A stretch of DNA of 64,000 bases from Fictibacillus sp. b24. GTDB lineage: Bacteria; Bacillota; Bacilli; Bacillales; Fictibacillaceae. The position numbers and the translations under genes are program-made. Below are positions 15,743 to 24,929 of the stretch, piece by piece. The stretch spans positions 1,922,001-1,986,000 of the forward strand of contig NZ_JAUCES010000005.1 of assembly GCF_030348825.1 (NCBI RefSeq), read 5' to 3'. The notes under the pieces were generated by a model. It was not told the DNA's origin. It saw nothing but the letters and a program-made list of their open reading frames with translations, and did not search any database. Positions within the stretch are counted from its first letter, which is position 1. Each line of letters starts with the position of its first letter.

Positions 15743-17689
15743 TTAATTAATTGTTCCGCCAGCCTGTTCATATCTTGCCATAAATTCTTGTTTAAATTGA
15801 TTTGTTAGAGCTAAGTCATGAATCCATAGCGCATTTTCGTCATTTACATCATTGCCGTTTGTACTCCAGTTTGTAGAGCCTGTGATAACAAGCGGGTCAC
15901 TTGAAGTATCAGCATCAATGATAAAATATTTGTGGTGCAGCTTTCTGGATTCTTTATCCATAAATACAGGAGCTGGATTTTTCCAGCGTGTGTTCGGATT
16001 ATTAGTGCTCGTTTGTGTAGCGGTTCTGCCTGTCATGTCAATGGAAGCAGACCACCACATGTTCCAAAATGAATCATCAAAAACACCTTTTATATCAAAA
16101 CCCGTTTTCGTTCCTTCTAAATCGTTAGGGGAACCTTCCCACTTCACTTTAAGTGTGTCAACTAAAGCTTGATCTGACCAAGCAAAAATGCTGAAATACG
16201 TATTTTGGTGAGCAGATTGTTCAAGTGTTTCATTCATCTTTGGAACGGCGTTGTCTCCAGGTGAAAAATAAACTTCTACAGTCTTACCGCCAACTGTAAC
16301 TTGGTGAGGTGTATTATCTGTTTTCCGCGATCCGAAGTTTGATACAGCTGCATTAGGCTGCGTACCTCCGCTTCCCCACATTTCATCAAACTCTGTTTTG
16401 TAAGTACTTGAAAGTTCATTTGAATGAAGCTCGATTGAATGATTAGAATTACCGTCTAGTATTCCATTTGACCTGTTTTCATCTGTCCCATATAGTCCGG
16501 TCGTTGTGAAATTCCAACTGCCTGTAAAGACCCATTGCCCGTCAACAACAACAAACTTATTGTGCATTTGAGTATCAGGAGAATAATAAGCGTTTGTTTC
16601 TTTTTCCTCACCGTCCACTAGCATGTGTCCAGTCTGACTTTGACTGCCTACAGTAACTGTGCGTTGTGTAAAATCGTTGAATCCATCTGAAGGAAGGTTA
16701 TATTCTGTTCTTTTAGCCTTGTCTTCTACAGCAAAAATAATAGAGTCTGAAAAAATGTGTACATCATCCGCTGTATTCACTACACCATCTTTTCCTCTTG
16801 CTAATTTTTCTAGATATATTTTCATAAGCTCATATCGAGCATCATGTTCTGCATCAGATAATGGTTTTGAGTCAGCTAACATTCGTACTGAAACCCCTGC
16901 AGATGCTTTTTCTATTAATGCGTTTACGATGTTAGGAAGGTTGATCTCATATGTTGCAATATCGATAGAACTTGTAGCTGAATTAATTCTACTTAACAAT
17001 CTGTTTTCAAGATTAATATTATAATTGGCCGCGTTACCAGGTGTCGCGAATTGTGTTAAGGCACTTTTATTAAAATAAACATTGATCGCTCCAACATCAT
17101 TACTAACATTGTTCAATTGTTCTGCTTGTCCGTTTGATGTGCCCTGGATGTTCCCGGGTGTTCCGAATCCTGCATCGTAGCTAGCTGTTGCTGTTTTCCA
17201 GTTCTGAATGTCATCTCCGCTGGTCGAGAGGTTTTTCTTCTCCATTGTTGCTCGAGAAGCAGCATCTCCTGCATACCACTTGGAAACAGCATCACTTATT
17301 CCATTTGATGAATCTAGAAGCTGAAGACTTTCTCCTGTGTTTGATAGAGCGCCTGTGAAAATTTGATCTGCTGTAACACCAGGTACTGTTGAATCGTCAG
17401 TTCGTTCCAGTAAAAAGGTATCACCCGGGTTGATTGAACCGCTAAGCTGAATAGAAGGAGTGCCATCTGCTGATTTTAACGTCCATCCATCAAGTTGAAT
17501 AGTTTGATCTGTAGGATTGTAAAGTTCAATCCATTCATCATTCGCATCTATCGTTGTCCCCATCCAGGCAATTTCAGAGATAACAGGTCCTTCAACTGTT
17601 CCGGCAGCACCAACTTGTTCATGGTGTGAGTTGAAAGAGAAAACAGAAGTCATCAAAACAAACGCGGAAATACTTTTTTTCCATTTCAT
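15743..17689 (-). CDS. secreted lamin-tail and phospholipase D-like protein
   Basis: 648 residues. A classic signal peptide (MKWKKSISAFVLMTSVFSFN, cleavage likely after AA near residue 29) is followed by a lamin-tail domain (ISEIAWMG ... NDEWIELYNPT ... LDGWTLK, about residues 35-140). A phospholipase D-type domain then carries two HKD motifs, MHNKFVVVD and LHHKYFIID (the latter near residue 585), each followed by GSxN. This architecture suggests an extracellular nuclease or phosphodiesterase. The ATG at 17689 has AAAGGGG eight bases upstream; a longer frame to 17725 lacks a ribosome site. It is monocistronic. Confidence 0.88.
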   Translation of the reverse strand: MKWKKSISAFVLMTSVFSFNSHHEQVGAAGTVEGPVISEIAWMGTTIDANDEWIELYNPTDQTIQLDGWTLKSADGTPSIQLSGSINPGDTFLLERTDDSTVPGVTADQIFTGALSNTGESLQLLDSSNGISDAVSKWYAGDAASRATMEKKNLSTSGDDIQNWKTATASYDAGFGTPGNIQGTSNGQAEQLNNVSNDVGAINVYFNKSALTQFATPGNAANYNINLENRLLSRINSATSSIDIATYEINLPNIVNALIEKASAGVSVRMLADSKPLSDAEHDARYELMKIYLEKLARGKDGVVNTADDVHIFSDSIIFAVEDKAKRTEYNLPSDGFNDFTQRTVTVGSQSQTGHMLVDGEEKETNAYYSPDTQMHNKFVVVDGQWVFTGSWNFTTTGLYGTDENRSNGILDGNSNHSIELHSNELSSTYKTEFDEMWGSGGTQPNAAVSNFGSRKTDNTPHQVTVGGKTVEVYFSPGDNAVPKMNETLEQSAHQNTYFSIFAWSDQALVDTLKVKWEGSPNDLEGTKTGFDIKGVFDDSFWNMWWSASIDMTGRTATQTSTNNPNTRWKNPAPVFMDKESRKLHHKYFIIDADTSSDPLVITGSTNWSTNGNDVNDENALWIHDLALTNQFKQEFMARYEQAGGTIN

Positions 17690-18052
17690 AAAACAAACCC
17701 CTTTTTGTAATGTTATGTAAGCCATGAAAAATCATAGCATAGGAACAGTAGAAGTTTATTAATGATTTTGAATTGTAAAGAAAATTCATCCAAAAGAACT
17801 TTATGTATAAAAGTTTTATGAAGATTTTTAAGCAGATGGTCCTACTGAGGAAGTAGTATGCTTGGCCATGGGGTGGTTTATCTTTATTAGAGTCTGTGTA
17901 ACTAATGTAAATATAATTTAAGTTGTTCATCACAAACAAATAGAAATATTTCTTCTCCCAGTATAGATAACCCGTGCGCTAGCCTTCTCTCATCTTATAA
18001 AAAGCTCTTTTCTAAAAGATTATTGCTTTCAAACCTCATTTCTTCTATGACA

Positions 18053-18180
18053 GTTGATTGGAGTGTAAGGTGCGAGACTCCTGCGGGACAGGCGGGCAGG
18101 TGAGACACTTAAGAGTGAAACGTACGAATGTGGCTCACCGCCTGCCCCGCGGAAAGCGAGCACCTGGAACGGAAATCAAC
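18053..18180 (-). repeat. MITE-like intergenic repeat, copy 4 (inverted)
   Basis: A clean 128-bp copy in reverse orientation, running GTTGATTGGAGTGTAAGGTG to GGAACGGAAATCAAC on the plus strand. The AT-rich module (AAGCTCTTTTCTAAAAGATT, 17999-18037) lies on its left and a second AT-rich module (AACAACAAAGATTACGAAAA) on its right. Together they look like diverged terminal inverted repeats. The gene-free stretch 17690-18272 holds nothing else that I can support. Confidence 0.85.
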
Positions 18181-18217
18181 CACTTACATAACAACAAAGA
18201 TTACGAAAACAGTCTAT

Positions 18218-18268
18218 AAAAAAAGAGGCTTAGCTCCAAAAGTTACTTTGCTTTTGAGCCATGCCTCA
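18218..18268 (-). terminator. terminator of the 83-residue protein gene
   Basis: The minus-strand stem GAGGCATGGCTCAAAAG / CTTTTGGAGCTAAGCCTC (two-base bulge) is followed by TTTTTTTA. Confidence 0.75.
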
Positions 18269-18272
18269 TACA

Positions 18273-18524
18273 TTATTGTTTAACGGTTTTTACGACTTTA
18301 TTGTCTTTTACCGTTACCATATAAAATTCGTCGTCCATTTCAATCAGGAAGTCTTCATCATATTGTTCTTTTAGCTCTTCTTCAATTTTGAAAGGTTTTT
18401 TGAAATGATCGTCAATCACATTTAGACGATCTTTTCGAGCATTTTCACGATTAATCGTATCAAAAACGAAATAAGCTAAAAATACAATTCCTAATGATAT
18501 TATGATTTTTGCTGTTTTACTCAC
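18273..18524 (-). CDS. small single-span membrane protein, unknown
   Basis: 83 residues with an N-terminal membrane helix (KIIISLGIVFLAYFVF). A charged soluble part follows (INRENARKDRLNVIDDHFKK ... EEELKEQYDEDFLIEMDDEF). It ends with a short beta stretch VTVKDNKVVKTVKQ. I do not recognise the family. The GTG at 18524 has AAGGGG nine bases upstream and the longer open frame to 18686 has no ribosome site, so the GTG is preferred. It lies downstream of nadE but behind the nadE terminator. Confidence 0.65.
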   Translation of the reverse strand: MSKTAKIIISLGIVFLAYFVFDTINRENARKDRLNVIDDHFKKPFKIEEELKEQYDEDFLIEMDDEFYMVTVKDNKVVKTVKQ

Positions 18525-18579
18525 GGTATGTATCCCCTTCCCTTTATTCCAACAACAAGTATAACCTAAAAGCTGCAAA

Positions 18580-18605
18580 ACAAAAACACCTGGTTTTCCC
18601 AGGTG
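18580..18605 (-). terminator. nadE terminator
   Basis: CACCTGG / CCAGGTG (18587-18605) is followed by TTTTTG on the minus strand, seven bases past the nadE stop. Confidence 0.8.
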
Positions 18606-18612
18606 CTTCATA

Positions 18613-19434
18613 TTACTTCCACCAAGTATCATGGATGGATGCAGGATGGTTTCTTTTATGCATGGTTTGTAAGTATCTCTTTTCAATTTTTTCTTTTGAA
18701 GTAGCAGAGATTTCTTTTCCTTCTAAGTAATCATCAATCTCTTCATACGTAACTCCAAGTGCTGTTTCATCAGGGATTAGCGGTTTATCGTCTTCTAAAT
18801 CAGCTGTAGGAACTTTTAAATAGATGCGTTCTTCAGCACCTAATTCTTTTAGCAGCTCTCTTCCCTGTCTCTTATTTAATCCATACAAAGGTACAATATC
18901 ACAAGCACCATCACCGTGTTTTGTGAAAAAGCCTGTGATTGCTTCAGCTGCATGATCGGTACCAATAACAAGACATTGGTATGCTCCTGCAATATCATAC
19001 TGAACTTTCATTCTTTCGCGTGCCTTCGTATTTCCTTTTAGAAAGTTAGTAAGCTCCTTATCCGTTGCTTCCATAAAAGAGTTTACTGAAGCATCTACTG
19101 CTGGTTTTATATTTACAGTAAGAGAAACATCTGGATCAATAAATTTTAGCGCGCGTTGGGCATCTTCTTCATCTTTTTGAACACCATATGGAAGTCTGAC
19201 AGCTACGAATTTATAGTCCTCATTGGTTTCATCCCGCAGCTCTTTCATGGCTATCTGAGCTAATTTACCAGCTAAGCTCGAGTCTTGTCCGCCGCTAATG
19301 CCTAGAACATAACCTTTTGTACCAGATTTCCTTACATAATCTTTTAGAAATTGAACTCTAGCTTGAATTTCACTTTTTGCATTAATTTCAGGTTCTACTT
19401 GTAATTCTTTAATGATCTGTTGTTGAAGTACCAA
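18613..19434 (-). CDS. nadE: NH3-dependent NAD+ synthetase
   Basis: About 273 residues. The enzyme converts nicotinate adenine dinucleotide to NAD+ with ATP and ammonia, the last step of NAD synthesis. The ATP-pyrophosphatase P-loop is [14 protein letters not shown] (about residues 45-58). [21 protein letters not shown] and the C-terminal [14 protein letters not shown] are typical. The open frame reaches a GTG at 19446, but that codon is inside the AAGGTGG ribosome site. The TTG at 19434 has eight-base spacing and gives an N-terminus that aligns with B. subtilis NadE. Confidence 0.95.
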   Translation of the reverse strand: MVLQQQIIKELQVEPEINAKSEIQARVQFLKDYVRKSGTKGYVLGISGGQDSSLAGKLAQIAMKELRDETNEDYKFVAVRLPYGVQKDEEDAQRALKFIDPDVSLTVNIKPAVDASVNSFMEATDKELTNFLKGNTKARERMKVQYDIAGAYQCLVIGTDHAAEAITGFFTKHGDGACDIVPLYGLNKRQGRELLKELGAEERIYLKVPTADLEDDKPLIPDETALGVTYEEIDDYLEGKEISATSKEKIEKRYLQTMHKRNHPASIHDTWWK

Positions 19435-19485
19435 ATTAATCGCCACCTTTACTTTGTACTTAACTGTTCCACTTACCGTTCGTTT

Positions 19486-19863
19486 TTAATCTAATTTATA
19501 ATCTTTTTTAAGCTCATATAGGCACTGTAAAGAACGCTTTGCCCATTCACTATTGTCTTCTTCTAATTTTTCTATGTATCCAATCAGAGCACTTTTTAAT
19601 GAGTCTTTATAAGCTGGAAGGTCACCGGTATACTCCTTCACTGTATGGACGGGCACCCATGTTTTCTCACCATAACTTAATGCTCTTCTTTCTTGAAAAA
19701 AAGGAACGTCAGCTTGTTTAGGATGATGCAGATCACCTTGCCGTGGGTGTGACTTTACCGCTAAAACATGGACTAGTACCATCTGATTTCTTTCATCTTC
19801 TGCTTTTCCTATATATTGCCCTGTTTTATAGCTTGCGAGTACTAACTTTTCTGTTTCAGTCAT
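19486..19863 (-). CDS. kapB: kinase-associated protein B
   Basis: 125 residues, with the signature HPRQGDLHHPKQADVPFFQE and ERRALSYGEKTWVPVHTV matching KapB. In B. subtilis KapB is a lipoprotein needed for full activity of the KinB sporulation kinase in the phosphorelay. The sequence here has no obvious lipobox, so it may be peripheral. Its ATG at 19863 overlaps the stop of the upstream gene by 8 bp, indicating translational coupling. No KinB gene is in the window. Confidence 0.85.
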   Translation of the reverse strand: MTETEKLVLASYKTGQYIGKAEDERNQMVLVHVLAVKSHPRQGDLHHPKQADVPFFQERRALSYGEKTWVPVHTVKEYTGDLPAYKDSLKSALIGYIEKLEEDNSEWAKRSLQCLYELKKDYKLD

Positions 19864-20173
19864 TTTTCGCCTCCAGCTTTACATCTATTTCTTTTGATAC
19901 CACAAAGGCAAGATCTTCATTACCGAATAAGGATAAGACTTGCAACAATGTTTCATTGCTAATGTGCTCCGCCTCTTCTAATGGAACAGTCTGCTCTAAC
20001 ATATGCATCACATATTCGTTATTCGTTTGTTCTGGATAAGCTTTAAGATAAACTTCCTTTGGATCTAATCCATTATTTACACACCATTGAGCGTAAATAA
20101 TAATCATCATACCTTCGTCTTTTTGATAATTACTGATTACTTTTTCAGAAATTTCATCTGCTCGATTACTCAT
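19856..20173 (-). CDS. uncharacterised 105-residue protein coupled to kapB
   Basis: 105 residues, acidic and mostly helical (MSNRADEISEKVISNYQKDE ... SNETLLQVLSLFGNEDLAFV). There is no membrane segment, motif or family that I recognise. The start at 20173 has AGGTGG six bases upstream; the in-frame ATG at 20188 lies just before that site and has none of its own. The stop overlaps the kapB start by 8 bp, so the two products are probably made together and may act together. That is inference from arrangement only. Confidence 0.65.
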   Translation of the reverse strand: MSNRADEISEKVISNYQKDEGMMIIIYAQWCVNNGLDPKEVYLKAYPEQTNNEYVMHMLEQTVPLEEAEHISNETLLQVLSLFGNEDLAFVVSKEIDVKLEAKND

Positions 20174-20224
20174 CTGTTTCCACCTCATTTGATATTCATC
20201 ATTACCGTTAACTTTAAAACAGGA

Positions 20225-20256
20225 AAATAAAAAAAGCCAGTATAATCACTGGCTTT
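20225..20256 (-). terminator. trhO terminator
   Basis: AAAGCCAGT/ACTGGCTTT (20233-20256) is followed by TTTTTATTTTCC on the minus strand. Confidence 0.85.
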
Positions 20257-20260
20257 ACCA

Positions 20261-21181
20261 TTAAACGGTTTGCTGTTCTTTTCGTTCTGTCTCGTAGCGG
20301 TTACGAGGATGTTCTAAACATTCTTTCGTACATGAACGCTTATGCTTCACTTCACACTCTGTACAACAAACATGTTGTTTGTTACATTCTGGATTTGCAC
20401 AGTTCACGTAGCGATCTTCTGTTTTTCCGCAATAATAACATGTAGCAATAACTACATCTTCATCTGTGCGGTTTACCGGAACTGAGATACGCTCATCAAA
20501 TACGTAGAGTTTTCCATCCCAAAGCTTCCCTTGAACTTCGTCGTCTTTACCGTAAGTTACGATTCCGCCTTCAAGCTGTGATACATCCTGAAACCCTTCT
20601 TGTAGAAGAAAGCCTGAGAACTTTTCACAGCGGATACCACCTGTACAGTACGTTAAAACTTTTTTATCTTTAAATTGGCTTATGTTTTCGCGGACCCATT
20701 TAGGGAAATCTCTAGATGCTTTAACATCTGGACGAATCGCACCGCGAAAGTGCCCAATTTCATATTCATAATCATTACGTCCGTCAATTACAATAACATC
20801 TTCGTCCTGTAACGCTTCGTAAAATTCTCTTGGAGATAAACGTTTACCAGATAATTGGTTTGGATCTACGTCTTCTTCAAAACGCCAAGTTACAAGTTCC
20901 TGTTTATGACGAACAAACATTTTTTTAAATGCATGTTGTTCAATATCATCTATTTTAAAAACAATATCTTCAAATCGCGGATCTGCTTTAAGGTGATCCA
21001 TGTAGATTTGAGTTTGTTCATACGTACCTGACACTGTTCCGTTTATACCCTCAGGTGCTACAATAATTCTTCCTAGAAGACCTAAGTCCTTACAAAACTT
21101 TAAATGTTCATCTTTAAAGCTTTCTGGATCATCGATCGGAACATACTTGTAATACAATAGTACTCTCATTTTTTCTGACAC
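20261..21181 (-). CDS. trhO: tRNA uridine(34) hydroxylase, rhodanese-type
   Basis: 306 residues, homologous to B. subtilis YbfQ/TrhO, which makes 5-hydroxyuridine at the wobble position of tRNAs using oxygen. An N-terminal ferredoxin-like domain ([20 protein letters not shown]) precedes a rhodanese domain. The catalytic cysteine is in [20 protein letters not shown] (about residue 178). A C-terminal Cys-rich zinc-binding part follows (CYYCGK, CANPEC, CCTEC). The start is GTG at 21181 with GGTG seven bases upstream; an ATG four codons later is an alternative. tRNA-Arg lies immediately upstream. Confidence 0.92.
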   Translation of the reverse strand: MSEKMRVLLYYKYVPIDDPESFKDEHLKFCKDLGLLGRIIVAPEGINGTVSGTYEQTQIYMDHLKADPRFEDIVFKIDDIEQHAFKKMFVRHKQELVTWRFEEDVDPNQLSGKRLSPREFYEALQDEDVIVIDGRNDYEYEIGHFRGAIRPDVKASRDFPKWVRENISQFKDKKVLTYCTGGIRCEKFSGFLLQEGFQDVSQLEGGIVTYGKDDEVQGKLWDGKLYVFDERISVPVNRTDEDVVIATCYYCGKTEDRYVNCANPECNKQHVCCTECEVKHKRSCTKECLEHPRNRYETERKEQQTV

Positions 21182-21306
21182 AATTATTCACCAACCTGCA
21201 ACGTTAGTTTATTTTTTGCGACGCCAAATAAAAAACCACCGGTCCCAATAGCCATCCCCGTGGTGAGTACCGGAACTAACCGATAATCAATATATTCAAT
21301 TGGAAG

Positions 21307-21381
21307 TGGCGCGCCCACCAGGATTCGAACCCAGAATACGAGAGCCGAAATCTCGTGTGATATCCATTTCACTATAGGCGC
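21307..21381 (-). tRNA. tRNA-Arg (anticodon UCG)
   Basis: The minus strand folds as a cloverleaf. The acceptor GCGCCTA pairs with TGGGCGC, followed by discriminator G and an encoded CCA. The anticodon stem is CGAGA/TCTCG with loop TTTCGGC, so the anticodon is TCG (reads CGA). The T-arm loop has GGTTCGAATCC. Length 75 nt including CCA. Confidence 0.93.
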
Positions 21382-21461
21382 TAATTTACGTCACGAATAA
21401 TATCATAAACAATTTCTTAAAATAATACAAGTGTTTTTTACATCAATTAAATAACTGTTCC

Positions 21462-21827
21462 TTAATTTACCAAATGACGAGAATCTTCAGAGCTTTCATA
21501 GATCGTGATGACAGGTTCTTCAGGATGCCATTTGAATACACCTTTTTTCCCATTTAAGATAGCTGGGAAATGCAGCGTGGAAGAAAATGCATCTTCAAAC
21601 CACACGCCGTGAGACAATATATTAGAAATAAACATTTCTGCTTCAAGTTCCATGAATTGAATTCGCTTTTCCCAAGCTGCTTTTTCTTCAGCATTTAACT
21701 GAGGTTCAACTTGTTGAAATGATTCGTACCAAAGATCAAACTCTCTTTGTAAATTATGGAGAGAGTCAAACTCTTTTGAGAGGACAGGAAGCAATTGGTT
21801 GGCTTCTTCTAATGTATAACGCTTCAT
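21462..21827 (-). CDS. DUF2203 family protein
   Basis: 121 residues. The N-terminal YTLEEANQLLPVLSKEF is typical of DUF2203 proteins, as is the C-terminal pattern FPAILNGKKGVFKWHPEE (pocket with Gly, Trp and His). The middle is a long helical segment. Function unknown. The ATG at 21827 has GGAG nine bases upstream. A longer frame to 21851 would start only about six bases after a TATAAT box (around 21857) and has no ribosome site, so it is rejected. Confidence 0.75.
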   Translation of the reverse strand: MKRYTLEEANQLLPVLSKEFDSLHNLQREFDLWYESFQQVEPQLNAEEKAAWEKRIQFMELEAEMFISNILSHGVWFEDAFSSTLHFPAILNGKKGVFKWHPEEPVITIYESSEDSRHLVN

Positions 21828-21899
21828 CACATCGTTCTCCTTCACCTTCATGTCCGTATTATATCAAATGATAAAAACTTTGCACACAAAAATGACAAG

Positions 21900-21928
21900 A
21901 AGAAAACCTTTTGGTTCCCCAAAAGGTT
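21900..21928 (-). terminator. terminator of the 94-residue protein gene
   Basis: AACCTTTTGG/CCAAAAGGTT (21905-21928) with a TTCC loop overlaps the stop codon and is followed by TTCTTCTTG on the minus strand. Confidence 0.75.
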
Positions 21929-22211
21929 AAATGGTTAGACACATTTCTTTTTTTGGATTCTTTAAGTCTAAATAGAAGTCTCTTACCGTATCATCTTCAA
22001 GAAGCTCAGGAAAATCCCTTCTGTACTCTGAACTAATCAAGATTTGTTCTACAAGATCAACAGATCCTTTTCTTAATAAAAGACGTAACGTTAACCATTT
22101 ATCCCTTTTTGCTTTTAAGTGAAACTTCGTGATAAAAAGCATGATTCTATCATCACTTGAGAACGTCTTTTCCTTTTCTTTTCGTAAATTAATTTGAGAT
22201 ACCGTTTTCAT
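21927..22211 (-). CDS. uncharacterised 94-residue protein
   Basis: 94 residues, highly charged and helical (MKTVSQINLRKEKEKTFSSD ... LRLLLRKGSVDLVEQILISS ... FPELLEDDTVRDFYLDLK). No family recognised and no membrane segment. The ATG at 22211 has GGGAGGG eight bases upstream; an upstream extension of the frame to 22349 lacks any ribosome site and is rejected. A dedicated terminator suggests a monocistronic transcript. Confidence 0.6.
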   Translation of the reverse strand: MKTVSQINLRKEKEKTFSSDDRIMLFITKFHLKAKRDKWLTLRLLLRKGSVDLVEQILISSEYRRDFPELLEDDTVRDFYLDLKNPKKEMCLTI

Positions 22212-22400
22212 AGAGAACACCCTCCCTTTAATTTGCGAGCTCTTAATACCATTATTATTCAGTTTTTTCTGAAATATACTTGTCCATATTAGAAATCTAG
22301 TTTTTTTATGGACGGGTATTAATAGAAAAGCCAGCATTTGCCTCATCAACCTATATTTGATTAAATAACTTTATAAGCAATTAACTAGGAGCTGTGTTTA

Positions 22401-23141
22401 ATGAAAAAACTTCAAAAAGAAATAGTATTAGGAAATTTCCTCACCATATTAACTGAATCAGATACGTGGAGAATCGGAGGCTTTCCACTTCCAGATGGAT
22501 CTTTCCACGAATTCAGAGAGCCAGAGGCAGTTGTTATTGTAAGAAATGATGAGTTGTATGTCAGGGTTAACCCCTTCACTAAATCACACCCTTCTGTGCA
22601 ATTTTTAGATAATGCAAAACACATGTATTATTCGAATGAATCGATTAAAGTGCCTGAAGACGGAACCATCTCCTTTCAATGGAAAATGCGCTCTCGCCCA
22701 ATCGGTACTCATGCTAACGATTTATACGATGGTTTTGTATCTGTGAATTTATTGGACTTTACAACTGGCGCAGCGCTTGATTTTTTTGCTGGGAACGAAC
22801 AATTTGCAAGTGTTTATGCAGTACTTCCGTTCCCAGGTGTTTCAGTGCCTGAAACCGACAAAACGAGATACTTTTGTATTTTTAAAGAAGAAAAAGATTT
22901 TAACGATAGAGAATGGAACGAATATCGAATTACTTACAACCGTGAAGCAGACGAAGTAACTTTCGCTGTAAACGGATCAATCGTAAGAAATGAAAAAAAT
23001 GTTCCAATCAAATTTAATGAATTTACAGTTGCTCTTGGACTTATGACCGAAAAAGATTTAGCACCAGAAGGCAGTACTTCTCTTCACGGACAAGGCATCA
23101 TCGGTGAATGGTCACCTATGAAAGTTACGATTGAAGAATAA
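22401..23141 (+). CDS. uncharacterised 246-residue protein, probable beta-sandwich
   Basis: 246 residues without signal peptide. Alternating beta strands and motifs such as GTISFQWKMRSRPIGTH, DGFVSVNLLDFTTGAALDFF and WNEYRITYNREADEVTFAVN suggest a concanavalin-like beta-sandwich. The last of these looks like the final strands of a lectin/glucanase fold. I do not recognise a named family with confidence. The ATG has a ribosome-site-like AGGAGCTG upstream. It is followed by a terminator and stands alone between divergent and codirectional neighbours. Confidence 0.65.
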   Translation: MKKLQKEIVLGNFLTILTESDTWRIGGFPLPDGSFHEFREPEAVVIVRNDELYVRVNPFTKSHPSVQFLDNAKHMYYSNESIKVPEDGTISFQWKMRSRPIGTHANDLYDGFVSVNLLDFTTGAALDFFAGNEQFASVYAVLPFPGVSVPETDKTRYFCIFKEEKDFNDREWNEYRITYNREADEVTFAVNGSIVRNEKNVPIKFNEFTVALGLMTEKDLAPEGSTSLHGQGIIGEWSPMKVTIEE

Positions 23142-23166
23142 TACAATAATCGCGTTTTACCTTTAT

Positions 23167-23193
23167 AGGTCTGCATGATGCGGGCCTTTTTTT
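23167..23193 (+). terminator. terminator of the 246-residue protein gene
   Basis: AGGTCTGCA-TGA-TGCGGGCCT (two G-U pairs) is followed by TTTTTT. Confidence 0.75.
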
Positions 23194-23280
23194 ATTTATT
23201 CTAGGAATACTTTGAAAATTCCTTTTTTTGCGACAGTTTTATATAATAAGTATTGAGCAATTAAGAGAGGATGTGGCAAA

Positions 23281-24738
23281 ATGTCACAAATAAACGTGTT
23301 ACAAATTGAAGAAATAACACTTAATCAGCTACATATGCATTTTGAAAATGGGGAATTAAACTCTTTTGACCTTGTAAAATATTATTTAGATCGAATATCA
23401 AGATATGATAAACAAGGTCCACAAATCAACTCTGTTCTTGAAGTTAATCCTGGTGCATTATTCATAGCAAGGAAATTAGACCATGAGCGGCAAAACGGGA
23501 AAATACGCGGTCCTTTGCACGGGGTCCCTGTTATCATTAAGGACAATATTGATACTGCTGATCAGATGCATACTAGCGCAGGGTCATTAGCTCTTCAAAA
23601 CCACTATGCTCAAAAAGATGCGTTTATTGTTCAGAAACTGAGAGAAGCTGGTGCTGTTATTTTAGGGAAAGCCAATATGACCGAATGGGCAAACTTCATG
23701 GCCTATAATATGCCAAATGGATATAGCTCGAGAGGCGGACAAGTTCTAAATCCCTACGGCCCAGGCGTACTTGATGTAAGTGGTTCCAGTTCTGGATCTG
23801 CTGCGGCTGTTGCATGTAACTTTGCCACTCTTGCAATTGGAACAGAAACATCAGGATCTATATTATGCCCTGCTGGTAATAACAATATTGTTGGAATCAA
23901 ACCAACTGTCGGTTTGGTATCGAGAACAGGAATCATACCTATCTCGATCAGTCAGGATACAGCAGGCCCAATGGCAAGAACCGTTAAGGATGCAGCAATA
24001 CTGCTTGAAGTAATAGCAGGCGTAGATTCTCAAGATGCAGCCACCCATATTGCACCTGAGCAATCCTCATATACAGATGGTTTAGAACAATCGTCATTAA
24101 ATGGAAAAAGGTTTGGAGTAACCTATGAGTTTTGTATTCGTGATCTGAATGAAAAACAAAGGTCTGTGTTTGATGAAGTACTACAATTAATAAAAACGCA
24201 AGGCGGAGAAATTATTTATTTAGATCAGATCTCTCCATTAGAAAAAGATGGATCTAACTATACTGTTCTTTTACATGAATTCAAATCAGGTCTTAATCAT
24301 TATTTAAAGTCTGTCTCCCCTGCAATTGGTATTTCAACCTTATCTGATGTCATTGCGTTAAATAATGAACATAAAGATAACTGCCTTAAGTATAATCAAG
24401 AGTTACTAATCGAGAGCAACGAAACAGATGGAACTTTAACTAGTACAGAATATCTTCAATCTAGAATGAACGATTTGGAAAAGACACAGAACAAAGGTAT
24501 TGATCTCGTGATGAACGAAAATCAACTTGATGCTATTATTAGCCCGAACGATGTTTGGTACGGAATTCCAGCAAAAGCAGGCTACCCTTCTATTTCCGTC
24601 CCTTCAGGCTTTGATGAAGCTGGATTGCCTCTAAGTGTCATGTTCACAGGTGTTGCTTTCTCAGAGAAAAAGCTTATTCAGTTGGCATATGCGTTTGAAC
24701 AAGCTTCACAAAAAAGGATAACTGTTGTATTTAAATAG
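23281..24738 (+). CDS. amidase-signature family hydrolase
   Basis: 485 residues. The Ser-cisSer-Lys triad region is present: Lys in GVPVIIKDNIDTAD (about residue 92), then GSSSGSAAAVACNFATLAIG and ETSGSILCPAGNNNIVGIKP (about residues 165-210). The overall pattern is closer to peptide or aryl amidases than to GatA, because no GatB/GatC neighbours are present and the C-terminus differs. It should hydrolyse a C-N bond of an amide in the cytoplasm. The ATG is preceded by GAGG at ten bases. It is monocistronic with a strong terminator. Confidence 0.87.
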   Translation: MSQINVLQIEEITLNQLHMHFENGELNSFDLVKYYLDRISRYDKQGPQINSVLEVNPGALFIARKLDHERQNGKIRGPLHGVPVIIKDNIDTADQMHTSAGSLALQNHYAQKDAFIVQKLREAGAVILGKANMTEWANFMAYNMPNGYSSRGGQVLNPYGPGVLDVSGSSSGSAAAVACNFATLAIGTETSGSILCPAGNNNIVGIKPTVGLVSRTGIIPISISQDTAGPMARTVKDAAILLEVIAGVDSQDAATHIAPEQSSYTDGLEQSSLNGKRFGVTYEFCIRDLNEKQRSVFDEVLQLIKTQGGEIIYLDQISPLEKDGSNYTVLLHEFKSGLNHYLKSVSPAIGISTLSDVIALNNEHKDNCLKYNQELLIESNETDGTLTSTEYLQSRMNDLEKTQNKGIDLVMNENQLDAIISPNDVWYGIPAKAGYPSISVPSGFDEAGLPLSVMFTGVAFSEKKLIQLAYAFEQASQKRITVVFK

Positions 24739-24746
24739 TTAAAAGT

Positions 24747-24774
24747 AAAAACCGGGAATAGCACCCGGTTTTTT
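24747..24774 (+). terminator. amidase gene terminator
   Basis: AAAACCGGG-AATAGCA-CCCGGTTTTTT; perfect stem and T tract. Confidence 0.88.
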
Positions 24775-24780
24775 ACGATT

Positions 24781-24905
24781 ATTTGGTTCTTTTCTAAATG
24801 ACTATTGCTTTAGGCCTTTTTCTCTCCATTTGCAAATGGTTTGAAGCTAGCAAACTAGAACGAAAATCAAATACTGTTAAGAGCAAGATTGTATGTGAAA
24901 AACAG
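24781..24905 (-). repeat. decayed copy of the MITE-like repeat
   Basis: The left part GGTTCTTTTCTAAATGACTA matches the AT-rich flank of copies 1, 4 and 5. The right part AGAACGAAAATCAAATACTG resembles the eroded core end GGAACGGAAATCAAC. The GC-rich centre is gone. No gene lies here. Confidence 0.45.
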
Positions 24906-24929
24906 CACTATACTCATTCATTCCTGTTT

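Noticed and set aside
17690-17939. Open frame continuing upstream of the secreted PLD gene
   Set aside because: No ribosome site, in another frame from the signal peptide, and AT-rich intergenic composition.
21184-21372. 62-codon frame next to trhO
   Set aside because: It overlaps the tRNA-Arg gene and has no ribosome site.
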